The translations under genes were made by a program, and so were the position numbers. Below are positions 12,061 through 23,063 of a stretch of 64,000 nt of DNA, in pieces (the stretch's first letter is position 1; every line of letters begins with the position of its first letter). The notes beneath the pieces are model-generated. The model was not told where the DNA came from and made no database searches. It worked only from the letters and a program-made list of their open reading frames with translations. The DNA lies in the NCBI GenBank assembly GCA_036674765.1, contig JARVKI010000001.1:248001-312000 (forward strand), in the 5' to 3' direction. The stretch comes from Seiridium cupressi (taxonomy: Eukaryota > Ascomycota > Sordariomycetes > Amphisphaeriales > Sporocadaceae).

Positions 12061-14088
12061 GCAGCATGCATCGTTCGCCACACAACGATCTGCAGGGCGT
12101 CCATGGGAGACGAGTTGCGAAGAACTACCTCTTTTTCTCACGCCGAGTCATGGTAACGAATATATGACTCCACGTTTTCCATACCTGGATCGAGACGATC
12201 TACAATGGTTTATTTCTTTTTCTGAACTGGATTTTGCGTTTTCTTTTGTTGACGATGTCAACTGGCACCCACAGCGATCCCTACTCTTTGGTCGGCCCCG
12301 GAGTTTGTTCATGGTTCCTCGATATTTTCGAGCGGCATCATCATATCACAAGAGTATCTCGATATACACAGCATCAGGGCATATTACATTGATACCCGGA
12401 GTGCGAAGCGTCTCTCCCCAGGTCACCTCCACTCCACAGATTGTTCATGGTTTTTGTTTTCTTGGTTGTTTTCGGACTGGCATTGCTTTTTTACCCATTG
12501 AGGATACCTCTGCATTTTTTAAAGGCGTTGTACAGCCCTCTGCGGCAGAATTTGAGATGGGCCTGCCCTTGGACTTGCTTGTGTATTCAGGATGACACAT
12601 GCAGACAAGGAGGTTGTGTTGGCTGGATGAGTTTTCACTTCGGCCAGATTATGGCGATGTAGGCATTTGTCGCAGAGTTCTCATGAAGGGACTCTGCTCC
12701 ATCTCCAGGGACGGCGGTTAGTTTGTGGGTTGTGGTCCTACTTCGCGGTCATTCAACCTGATCATTACGACTAGTCAATACTAGATTAGGCCGCGCAACT
12801 CTCTTGATGAGATGCCATTGCGAATAAAGTCTTGACCACAAAAATGCCCAGGCCGCGCTTTCAATGAACATGCTCTCAACCCAATCAATCAGAAGTGAAC
12901 GAACGTTGCCCATCCATCCACCTAATGTCCAGATCCGACTTCACATGCCGATTGCTCAACCCTACCGCACCCCCTGTCCATGCCCATTCTCGCCCTTGCC
13001 TTAGTGGCGCTGGCGAGTTCCCAAACCAGCAGAGTGTCTAAAAAGCGCACGCGATCTCAGATCTAGGCGTGCATATGACATCACGGCGGGGTGTAGGTTT
13101 GTGCAAGGGGCCCAGCGGCCAGACCCAGTTGAGAGAATAAGGTTATCGATAGGCGGGAGTCTAATCAAGAAGACTCGGAAACGCACGCCGCCGCCAAGTC
13201 TGCCCGCAAGCGAGATTGGGAACTGGCCAGAAGTCCGGGGAAAGATCAGCATCAAACGTAGATTAGATGGGACCGGGGAGATTTAATCTGGTCCTCCCAC
13301 AGGCGTGCGAGTGTTGTCTTTCCATAGACGGGATGGCCCAAACCTGCAACTCAAGTCAGCTTGGTCCCCGAGGGAAAGAGTCATGTGTGACAGCTGCTGT
13401 AAGACGTAGAAAAGTCAATTCTCCCTTGGAGCAGTCGACACGAACCACGGCGTCTAGCTTGCAGGGGGGCTGAGGAAGGCTCCGAAAGTCAATTCCCGTC
13501 TGCTTGGTACTCGTCGCATTGGCGCTGCAGGCAGGCGACTCGGCCAGGCACGACGCCTAGAAAGCTCGCGACGTCCAGTCTACAGCCGGTCCACTGGGGC
13601 GCTTTGCGGGTTGTGGCTTTGTGCATGCCTCGCTCGTTCCTCCGTAATCAACACTACCCTCAAGCGACATGAAAATCTCCCTCATCGTTCAGCTAACCGT
13701 TCGCCAAGCGTCTATAAATAGAAATCGTGGTTTGCAGTGGTTTGATTGAGGGGTTGGGAGGTGGTAGATACGACGCAATACTATTCGGGGGCCGAGAAAG
13801 GAACATTCAGTATAGGTTGGAAACTAGTCGAGCAAAGTAAATCAATCCCAAAAGTCGTATGCAGAAAAGAACTCGTTGCAGCAGCACTCAACTATTGAAC
13901 ATGGCTGAAACAGTTTCATGGATAATCCAAGTCATACCTATGTGGGGCATTGTTCCATCATGAGGATCTTCAACATTCATAATTATATTTAAAATATCTA
14001 GTGATACAATGGATTTTGACCCAACGTTCTAGGGCTGAATCTAGTCATACCTTATCTTCCGGCTCCATCCCAATTGGATCCGGTCATT
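12061..14088. other. Intergenic region between the SWIRM gene and the SDR gene
   Basis: The first 600-700 bases are T-rich and read as 3' UTR of the SWIRM gene. A 180-codon open frame over the stop (12053-12595) has no family resemblance. The rest (12.7-14.1 kb) is the 3' flank of the SDR gene. It holds a TATA-like TATAAATA near 13712 on the plus strand, but no recognisable gene follows it. Confidence 0.45.
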
Positions 14089-15214
14089 CTACAAGCCAGC
14101 AGCAATGGTATAGCCGCCATCGACAGCAAGGGTCTGTCCATTCAAATACTGGTTCGCTGCGAAGAAGAGGATGGCCTGTGCCATGTCCTCTTCCTTGCCC
14201 GGGCGCTGGGCGGGTACCTTGTCAGCGTACTTCTCCTTGGGGATGTGGCTCTTTTGATCCGAACCACTCTCGCCGGCAGTCATCTCGCTTGGGAAGACGC
14301 CAGGGGCAATCGAGTTGATCCGAATCTTGAGGCCTTGTCCAGCCACCTCCGATGCCAGAATCCTGTTGAGATGGATGGCAGCACCCTTGGAGGCGTTGTA
14401 GGCAAAGTGGTGCTGGGCGGTTTTCACCATGCCACTGATCGAACTGATGTTGATGACTGTTCCACTCCAGCCCGGATGCTTCTCGGTGCTCTTCTGCAGG
14501 AGTGGCAGGAACGCCGCCGTCATGAAGTCTGAACAAGTGTCAGTAGGGCTCCAGTCCTAGTAATATTTGACTGTTTCACTAACAGAGTTGAGCAACGTTG
14601 GTCTGGTAAGATTCTGTCCAGTCGTCGAATGTAGCGTCTTCCGTGTCGAACAGATTCTCCTTCATCTCACTAGCGGAATTCGACTCGGGGGAGACTGAGG
14701 TGGTGCTGATCCCGGCGTTGTTGATGAGAATGCACAGGCAGTCCTCCTTTGAGGATATCTCCTTGACGAGGTTCTTGATCTGGTCTTTCTTGCCGACGTC
14801 GCACACCAGCGGGATGATGGAATCCTTGCCCTGCGAGTACTGCTCGACGACCTTGTCAAGTTTCTCTCCTGTGCGTCCAGTGATGTAGACCTTGGCTCCG
14901 TTGTTCACAAGAGCCTGGGTGGCCATCAGACCGATGCCTGAGCCACCACCGGTGATGAGGGCAACACGACCCTCCAAGTCGAAAAGGTTGTCCCGGGAGA
15001 ACTTCTGCGCGTTGGAGTCGTTTGAGGCCATTCTGAATGATTGTCTATTAATCGAGCGTTGGGGGAAAGGTTCTTGGGCGTTGGAAGAAAGAATCGAGAT
15101 TGGTGTGTTTGTTGATGAGCGGCTGGAATGATGGACAGTCGTTTGTGCTCTGCGAACTATGCCGGACAGTGGTCTCTTATGGTGGGAAAGGGCACGGCAC
15201 ACGGGTGAAATCAT
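14089..15214 (-). CDS. Short-chain dehydrogenase/reductase
   Basis: Two exons (15214 or 15031 to 14584, then 14528 to 14089) joined across a 55-bp intron with GTTAGT donor, TACTGAC branch and CAG acceptor. Classical SDR signatures are TGGGSGIG (NAD(P) cofactor loop), NNAG, ISSISG with the catalytic Ser, and YNASK (catalytic Tyr and Lys). The C-terminal LNGQTLAVDGGYTI is the usual SDR ending. Similar fungal proteins are often labelled RhlG-like 3-oxoacyl-ACP reductases; the substrate is unknown. Two starts are possible: the upstream ATG adds a 61-residue R/S/H-rich, acid-poor leader that looks like a mitochondrial targeting peptide, while the internal ATG at 15031 (MASNDSNAQKFSR) gives the common 295-aa form. 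Dual targeting is therefore conceivable. Confidence 0.9.
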
Positions 15215-15784
15215 GACGTCTTAATCAATGGAGAAGGGAGGGGAGAAGGGTGAGGAGAAGGGCATTTCGGATTCAATTGGCAAGTGCTTTCAGACAATAT
15301 GCACCTTGACGGCGACTGCTTTTTGTGTTTGTATAAGCAATTGCAGTTAACGGTTTACGATGAAGCATATGTCATACGGGCTGAAGACATCATGACGAAA
15401 TGGGACCCAGGCACAGGTGCTGTCCCGCTTCTAGACCCAAACTCCGCATGCTGATCACTACAACAGAGCTGCGTCTGTTGGCGGACAACTCAGGAGCAGA
15501 AGCTCCGAGAGAGGTGCTTCCGCCAAAGAAAAAGACGGCATTCTACGGTTGACGTACGATTCCGTGGTCCTCAAAGTTAGCACGCGTCACTATAAAATGG
15601 TCTTTCGATTTAGTGTCGTCATGCTCCACAACCCTGCGTTCCGTAATGTTAAGGTACCAAGGCTTCATTAGCGACCGCAAATGCCCCACGCGCACCACTA
15701 CCAATTTAATATATATACCAGAGGGACGCACGTTTATTGTAAGCCGGCTTGCTTAATATGGGGTTATGACTATTGTATCGCAAT
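15215..15784. other. Short intergenic region
   Basis: This is the promoter side of the SDR gene and the 3' flank of the carboxylesterase gene, both on the minus strand. A GAGAAGGG-rich purine stretch lies at 15235-15262, just upstream of the SDR start (pyrimidine-rich on its coding strand). No further gene is visible. Confidence 0.4.
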
Positions 15785-17562
15785 TCATGCTGGTATACTC
15801 ATCCTTTTCCGCTTCCAGAACTCGCATCTCTTCTCCTGCAAGCTCATTTGCGTAATGTTGAACCCCCCTGGATTCACTGTCCACCAAAGTTTGTCGTCCA
15901 ATGCTGGGACTGCGGCTTCCACTTCATTTGTGAGCTGAGATGCTATCAATTAAATACTGCAGCTTTGTGAGGACCAGGGAGGTGTCATTACCTTGTGTGC
16001 GTTCGGATCTCCTGTCTGGAGAAAGCTGGAGAAAGCTCCGGCCAAGCCAAAATAACGCCTCGATTCTGTTTCATCGCCAGTATTCCACCAATTCCACTTG
16101 TACCAAGTCAGCCGCCGACCTGTCATGATCGTACTTGTCGTACTGCTGGCTTACCTTGCAGCTCGAGTTATACCCGGGCTCACCACAGACATAGACTTGC
16201 TCACTACCCTGGTCGACGATTAGCAACGAACATATACTCAACAATTACCCAGCATACATGGACTGCGGGCGGCACTGTATACTCGGCCTGCCAACCTTGC
16301 CTAGCACTCGAAGCTAGCCAATATCCCGGACAAGTCAGTACAGTGTCGCGATAGATCAATCCGGCCCGGCTGTACGTGGAATTATACACAAATGTCTCGG
16401 TCGCCCCTGCAGGAGGATACAGGCTTTTAATAACCTCGGTCAAGTCGCTCGTCGTGGAATGCGCCAAGTATCCTCTAAGCCAATAGTCGAAGCCTGCAGC
16501 CGACGAATTTAGAGCAGATGTGCTATTAGAGAGCTGAAGGTCGGAAGACACGAAGCGTTCTCCCTCATGGGTGTTTGACGTTGCCCACACTAATTCCGCA
16601 TTGAGCTTTCCGTCGACAGCCGCAGACAAGCGCTCGTGTAAGAACTCTCCGTCGACTACGGGCGACCATAACGAATACGCCGTGTGCCATGGTTTGTATG
16701 GCTTGACAGAGAGACTCGCATTGTATAGCGCCCGCTGGTCCGCTGCTCGTAAGCAGCCGATATCATTGGACTTATCCGCACAGTTGGTCAAGTTCAGCAT
16801 CTGTGTGTACACCGATTCCGCTTCCGGGTCGTTGTACCTGTACTGCTTCACCCAGTACGGACTATTGACGAGGGCGCGGTGGAATAGTTTTGGTCGCCTC
16901 TCTCCTTTGTTTGCAATTACATGGGCAATGACGGAACCTCCCCCTGCTGATTGCCCCCAAAGACTGACGTTCCTAGGATCGCCCCCGAACTGTCCGATGT
17001 TTTCGTGGACCCATCGAAGCGCTGCTTGCTGGTCCAGGAGGCCGACGTTTAGGTCTGCATCCTCGGCCTTCTTGATGTCTGTCCCTGCCAAAAAGCCAAA
17101 AACGTTCAGTCTGTAAGCGGGATACACGAACACGAAATCATTGGTGGTACTGGCGTTCAATGTGGGATACCCAAATGGCGAAATATTGAACGATGCTGTG
17201 CCCGCGGAATATGCACCACCACGGATTTCAACGACGACAGGTCGTCTGGCCCCCTATTGCCAAGGTCGTGAGTAGACTCCTAAGTACAAGCAATCTTCAC
17301 TCCCTCCAGATGACTGGACACAGTTGTCAAAAGGTTGGTCCGTGTCATACGTCTCATTACTTGTTGGCGATGATGGTTGCGGCGCACGGAAGCGATTTCT
17401 TCCTACCGGAGGAGCGGCAAACGGAATCTTTCTATAGTATGTGATATTGTAAATGTCGGAATAGCTGCCACTAAGATTCCCATTAACAAGTTTGATGATA
17501 GGTGCTACTATACCGCACGATGCTAAGGATGCAAGGATTAGTAGATGCTGAATGCTTGATAT
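15785..17562 (-). pseudogene. Secreted type-B carboxylesterase with an in-frame TAG and no ATG start
   Basis: Four exons: 17562-16258, 16208-16155 (54 nt), 16096-15992 and 15934-15785. Introns are of 49, 58 and 57 bp. The last exons restore family-typical AGAFSSFLQTGDPNAHK and a C-terminal KRCEFWKR. Carboxylesterase type-B features are EDCLYL, the nucleophile elbow GQSAGGGS, a Glu in THEGERF and His in PPAVH, giving a Ser-Glu-His triad. Many N-glycosylation sequons fit secretion. The frame is broken by TAG at 17256-17254, in the loop between YSRPW and RPVVVE, where no intron fits. No in-frame ATG precedes the domain; an ATA at 17562 sits exactly where a signal peptide (SSIQHLLILASLASCG) would begin. 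The exon between the first two introns is the least certain part. It is either a pseudogene or a gene requiring recoding. Confidence 0.75.
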
Positions 17563-18089
17563 AAAAATGGTTATGTTGAAAACACTAGCCGTTTCCAATC
17601 CAGTCTTCTAGGATATCAAACGGCAGATGGGCGTTCAATTAATATGATACCCCAGCAACCTATACTGACACAGGCACATCGTCCAATCTTTGCGCCGAGT
17701 CCCCGCATCTAGACGGAGTATCTAGGCCGGCTGGATGAGAGGCGGGGGTGTATGGAAACACGTCCCAGGGCGAGTAAGTCAATCTTTGGATTCGCTCAGA
17801 TATAGTAACTTGCGGGCTATACACAACCACCTAACGCAGAGACCGCTCCTTTGACAGTCATGCGCATTGGTGTTGATCTCACTCCTGGACCCAGTCTTCA
17901 AATCAGGTGCTGCTACGAATCTCATTACTCGCCACGAAACTAACAGGTCATGGATGCACAAGACTAACGTCTGAAGTAAGACCACGGCCTCGGCTCGCAA
18001 TTAATGTGTGCGTCGGAACTAGAAGAAATGAGCGGAAATCTCGATAGACCGATAGCAGAATATCTCCACCGTTCATGTAGCCTGGAGGC
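17563..18089. other. Intergenic region
   Basis: About 500 bases between the carboxylesterase 5' end and the oxygenase stop codon. An alternative upstream first exon for the esterase could lie here, since no ATG is found in frame, but none is convincing. Confidence 0.4.
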
Positions 18090-19343
18090 TCAATCGCCTC
18101 GCGGTCTCTTTGTTCGCGGACCCTCCTCTATCTTACTAAGCTGAGTAGGGGGAAGTATGCCCTTGACAACCATTTCGTCATCAATCATTTCCCGGTTCAT
18201 ATGGGCCAAGAAGCGCTCTTGTTCGTCCAGGAAGGCCTTCAACTTCTTGGTCGGGACTCTCCTTCCGGACGAGTTGGCATCTCGTAGGTCTTTCAGCTGC
18301 TGGCGGATGCGTTCCTCGAGAATCTCTAAGCGGTACTCAGAGAACTGGTTGTACAGCTCCTGAATATTCGAGATCGGCCTGACCGTAGCCAAGACCGTGT
18401 CGTCTCTCATCAGGGGACAACGGGGACGGAAGGATGTCACCATGGTGATGCGTTCCGTAGTCCCCAGGGTCCGCAGGGCTTGGTGTTCAATATAGCGTCC
18501 TTGAAGGACGACGGCACAGCCCTAAACGAGAAACATGGTCAGTGAGTTACTGGAATCGCGAACTAGAGTTTCTGATTCAACGTGCCTGTTGCGGGCCGCG
18601 GACTTTCATTATCTCTCCATTGCCGATCCGAAGGGCCGTTTCTCCCCCGACCATGTTGGTGCAGTCGCTGAGCATGGTGACACACACGAAAGGGTAACTG
18701 TCTCTGTGCCAACCCACAATCGGGTCATCGTCCTCCCAGGGGCAACCACCAATGCCCTCGTCGGCATCGAATTGGGCCCGCTCCTCGATAGCAGCTAATT
18801 CCTTCTGCCTCTCCTCCTCTGACTTCACCGAAAGGTTTATATGAGCGATCTCAAGGTCCATTTCCGTGACTAGATCGATCCCAGCGATCTTGGAAACGAT
18901 GGCGAGTGTCTCTGGGTTCTTCCACAGGTCGTATGTAAAGGGCGCATACCTGTATTGCGGGTTAAAATGGTGTCGTAGAAGGTAAGCATGACATCAACAC
19001 TCAACTTGTTAGCAAATCCTCTTAGCTGACAATGAGCAAGGTTGCTGGAGTATTGGCAATTGTTCATCACCTCATCGCTCAGAACTTCCTGCCTCATTCT
19101 GTTCACAGCCTCCTCGGTGAACAACTGGAACGGCTCTGATACAGCGATGGGCGAGACGCCCGAACCTACTGGAAGACCAAGCTCCTCCATCGTATAGACT
19201 TTGGGGGGTTCTTCGAAGGCAAGATGTACCTTTGGGTCGAAATCAACATAGCCAGTAGACTTGGATGCTAGAGACCCGGAGATGATGGGTTTGTAGCTAG
19301 GCTTATGAGTAGAGCTGGTAGGGAGTGCAGTTATGGTAGCCAT
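18090..19343 (-). CDS. Fungal Fe(II)/2-oxoglutarate-dependent oxygenase
   Basis: Three exons: 19343-19006, 18949-18586 and 18521-18090, encoding 377 aa. The start ATG begins MATITALPTSSTHKP; an upstream open stretch lacks support. Intron 1 (56 bp, GTTGAG donor) rejoins LRGFANK to YAPFTYDLWKNPETL. Intron 2 (64 bp) begins CAG|GCACGT and ends TTTAG, so it is a probable GC-AG intron. Reading it this way rejoins MKVRGPQQ to GCAVVLQGRYIEHQAL in frame. Candidate Fe(II) ligands are His and Asp of GWHRDSYPF and His of YIEHQAL; the Arg of TTERITMV is the likely 2-oxoglutarate contact. The C-terminal 100 residues are coiled-coil-like and highly charged, ending in a basic KRPRGD tail. This is a conserved but uncharacterised fungal family; the substrate is unknown. 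Confidence 0.87.
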
Positions 19344-20951
19344 TTTGAAAGGAATTTCGAGCAGGAGGGTTGCAATAGATCTGGTATTCTGGTAATTATG
19401 GTACCGTTGGGGTTGATGGCAACAGTGTGAAGAAGCGAAGAGGAATGATGTTTGCTGTTGAGCACGAAGTACTAAGGGCTCTCGGATAAGGTTTTGAATA
19501 TCGTGATGAGGAAGGTGTCCGGTATGAAGTAGGAACTCGCTAAACACTTCACACCTGGACTGTCTTTGGAATTGGGAGGGCTTTGGATGGGGAGCTTGGT
19601 GGTGCCCTTTTATCGTACAGACTTGCTCTCCACCTGAACCTTATCACGATGATCTCTGATTCACCCGACCACTCCTGCTCCGCGTCTTTGTCTGTAACGC
19701 TTCGCCGGGGAAACCGTCCGGATGGCATCGCGATAGTCATCCCGTTAACGGCAACACCGTCATTGGTCTCATGGATACCTACAGGAGTGAGGCTGGCCTC
19801 AACTTGACCTGGCAGCGCGACATGCGAGTACCACCGCTGTGAGGTCAGGGTCGATGCGTCGTCACGCACCCAATGGATGTCGGGCCCGGTAGCCCATCCT
19901 CTCACTCATGACAATCGAAAACCCATGGTTGGATGGTTCCTTGGTTCATCGCGAGGTAAAGGGTGGAGGGGCGCAGTTGATAGCGTTTGGCAAGAACTAA
20001 AGCGGCATGCCATCTCTGCCCAGCGATAGCGACGAGATTCCTTGACTCGGGACTCGCGTGTGGGCGCACTTGGCCTAGGCCACAAGTATAGCCAGCGGTC
20101 AATCGCGGACTGCTCCCTTCCATAATCCGTATAGACGGCGTGGTACTGCACATGACTTGACTAAATCACACAGAATGCCCCTGTAGCGTTGCTGCCAGGC
20201 GTTACAGACTAGCGAAGCATTAACGTGTTCGACAATGGGCCAAGGCTGAGTCCTTGCTGTTACATGGCCGATGCCATCATTTGACTACGCTCACGGCGAA
20301 TGAAGCACTGGGTGGCGTTATGATCATGGTATACGGTGTCACGGCACGCCCGATAACGGAGATAATGCAGCCGGGCAGACAGACATGGCCCGACGCTTAT
20401 CATAACTAGGCCATACACGAACAAAAGCAGCCGTCTATAGAGAATGGCAACTATACCTGAGTTTGGTTTGGGGCCACGCGAGCTTGGGCCGTTGGTTGAT
20501 GAACGAGTCCCCCCCCCACCACGTTTATTCTTGCCGTCTCAGGCAATTCGAGCCTATCTATAGGAATTAACTAGCCTGGTGCCGAGACGTCAACAAGGCA
20601 CGAATGTGTCGATCCTGTAGCTCTGCACCGTCAATCGTTTAGGTATCTCGGTTTACATGTGGATCAATCAATGACTTTATGAGTGTGCACTCAGCCTTTC
20701 GAGGTTGAGGGATACGTCCGTGTTCTATGGTCCGTGTATCACATAGGTGAAACGGCGGCTAGGAGTTGCTGAAAGCGGAGACGACACCCCTCCAAGCAGA
20801 GTCTGGCAATATTGCTGGGTATATGATGCTATTCTAATCTATCTACAAGGGTTCTTAGCGGCCTTCCTACTTCGAAGGTTGCAAACAAGGATGAATGCTC
20901 ATGCGCCCGGCGGAGCAATCCTTTCCCACTGCGTCATGCAAGTGAATGAGT
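19344..20951. other. Intergenic region with no supported gene
   Basis: Upstream side of the oxygenase gene and 3' flank of the AAA ATPase gene. The 118-codon open frame at 19905-19549 on the minus strand begins with GTG and has no recognisable motif. A short poly-C run occurs near 20510. Nothing else was identified. Confidence 0.4.
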
Positions 20952-23063
20952 TTATACTCCTTCGACACCAGCATCAGTAGCTTCAAGCAAGTCCTTTTCG
21001 AACCTTGCTTGAATCAATGTGACCTCCTCTAATCTCTCAACGTCCAGCTTCGTTCCCTCGAATGCGGCGAGACTTTCGGCCGTCTTCACCACGTTCTTGA
21101 TCTGCCGTCCATTCAAGTCGTGCTCAGCCAGCCGGCGCAATCCCTCCTCATCGATGTCAGTGCCACCAGGGACGCGCGCACAGAAGTTCCGCCAGATGCT
21201 GCGTCGTGACTCTGCGCTGAGACTCGTGTACCTCAACGGTACATGTATCCTGCTTTTAAAGGCGTCGTCGAATGTTGCGACGCGATTAGTAGTGAAGAAC
21301 AGAATGCCTGAATAGTACTCAAGCACCCTGAGGAATACAGAGACCATCGCGTTCCTCTGCATGTCGTGCAGCGAGCGGCGTTCCAGGAAGACATCAGCTT
21401 CGTCAATGAGTAATACGGCCCGCCAGGTGCTGGTCATGTCCATAATGCGGCTTAGTTGGAGGTCTAACGTCGTGCTATCGGTTCCTAGATCGCCTGATGA
21501 TACCATATACAGCGGGCAACGGACCCATTCCGCCACACATTCTGCAGTCAACGTCTTTCCTACGCCAGGGGGACCGTGCAAGACCATGACGAGTCCTTGA
21601 CCTTTCCCTTTGACTATGTCATCGAAAGCACCAGCCTCATCTTTGCTCCGACGTGCGTGCATCGAGACCAGTGCTTGGACAGTCCTCTTTGGCGCAGGGT
21701 CAAGGACTAGCTGGTCGAAGCATTTGGTATTCCACTCAATTTGTGATAGGTTTTCCACGAAGAATTCCAAGAATCGCTTGTGGGTGAAGGCGAAGCCACG
21801 GACTGTTGCGTTGGCGAGAAGCCGGTCTTCATCCAGCAGCTCATCATGGACCTGGCCTTCAGCGAAGTCATCCAAGCCGGTGCCGTGATTGTGCTTGCGG
21901 ATCTCACGTTGCCGCTTGGCGGCTTCGCTACGTGCAATCTCGGTGACGCTGAATGCGTCGTTGGGTTCAAGGCGATGATAGGTTTTGCAATCGATCATGA
22001 CGCGCCCAGTGAGGTTGAACCTTTCAAAGCCGCAATCCTTACTCTTGACTGCGACGCCACTATACTACATGAAGTTCTGACCAACCAATTTCTCAAAGCG
22101 ATGTCCGCGTTCCACGAGATATTGGCGAATTTTTTCCTTGTTTGCCAACAGCTCCAGTGGTTTCACGTTGAGCTGCTCGCATCGTAGCGTGCCCGAGTAT
22201 TTTTGGATGCGGAACTCGGTCGTACGTGTGCCGAACATCTCGCCGTCGTAGTCGACGAACTCCACGGGCAAACCGAGCCCGGCATCGTCGCCGGTACAGT
22301 AGAAGAAGCTGAGGAGTTTGAAAGCGCGGGGCTGGCCGAGGAAGTTGAGAAACACGATTGTCCCGGGCTTGAAGATGGTCCACAGGTGCTCGTAGTTGAT
22401 CGCCGTGGCCTCACTGGTGATGGCTCTCCGGTAAGATTTGAACTCATCCTCTAGGCTGTCGTCGATGTACTGTAATAAGATCTTTACGTGTGCCTGGCCC
22501 TCTTCGTTGTCTGCAAGGCGTTTCGTGCCCTCTTTCTCCAGTTCCTTCCGGTAAAAGAAGAGGCAGTATGCTGGTAGATCGATTTCCACCTCGGCGCTGG
22601 CATCTATGGGTTCACTGGGAAAGTCACCAACTACGTCCTCGAGAAGCTGTTTGAGCAGAGGGGAGTTGACGTGAAGCTGGGTACACTTGAAGTCCCCTTC
22701 CTCCCAGAAGTGGCGTATCTCGCAGAGAGCAAAGAGATCCCACCAGTCGCGCTTGTCGTCCTTGTCGTCTCTGCTCTTGCGCTCGATGTAAATTTTGTTG
22801 CCATCGTCATCGTACTTTTTATCAAGATGCTTAATTTCAGGCTTCATTGATTGATCTTCGGGTTTCGTATTCTTAGTTTCGTCATCTGAATCTGTGTTCG
22901 AGTCTGTTTTTGACTCGGTCTTTGAATCACCATTGGTTTGTTCGGCGGAAGTCTCATTGGGACGTGCTGCGTCATTGGTCTGAGCCGTGGCAGGGTCGTT
23001 CCGAGCCACGATCTCAGGCGTTGGTGAGTTTGCTGCCGAGTTTGCTGCCGAGTTTGCTGTCAT
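20952..23063 (-). pseudogene. AAA+ ATPase, fungal DUF7025-type, with an in-frame TAG
   Basis: One uninterrupted exon frame of 704 codons from ATG 23063 (MTANSAANSAANS) to the stop at 20952, broken only by TAG at codon 333 (22067-22065), directly after GQNFM and before YSGVAVKSKD. The N-terminal 100 residues are acidic, S/T/D/E-rich and disordered. Next comes a DUF7025-like region (WWDLFALCEIRHFWEEGDF, then AINYEHLWTIFKPG). The AAA module follows with Walker A GPPGVGKT near residue 497, Walker B LLIDEAD near 551-557, a sensor segment ILFFTTNRV and an Arg-containing SRIHVPLRY. Such proteins are common, multicopy and poorly understood in filamentous fungi. The TAG falls between the two domains, so unread-through translation would yield only the N-terminal part. 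No intron can remove it. Confidence 0.85.
23026..23061. repeat. 12-bp tandem repeat inside the AAA ATPase start
   Basis: Three near-perfect copies of a 12-base unit encode the NSAA repetition right after the start codon of the AAA ATPase. A likely site of slippage; no function is evident. Confidence 0.8.

Noticed and set aside
12053..12595. 180-codon plus-strand frame overlapping the SWIRM stop
   Set aside because: T-rich sequence with no domain, fits the 3' UTR of the SWIRM gene.
13705..13725. TATA-box-like element on the plus strand
   Set aside because: No gene or open frame follows on that strand; an isolated AT-rich match is expected by chance.
19549..19905. 118-codon minus-strand frame upstream of the oxygenase
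   Set aside because: Begins with GTG and shows no motif; probably chance in a promoter.
1..22067. Reassignment of UAG as a sense codon in this organism
   Set aside because: Intact genes in the window use TAG as their normal terminator (for example the tubby-like and OPT genes), so a global code change is not supported.
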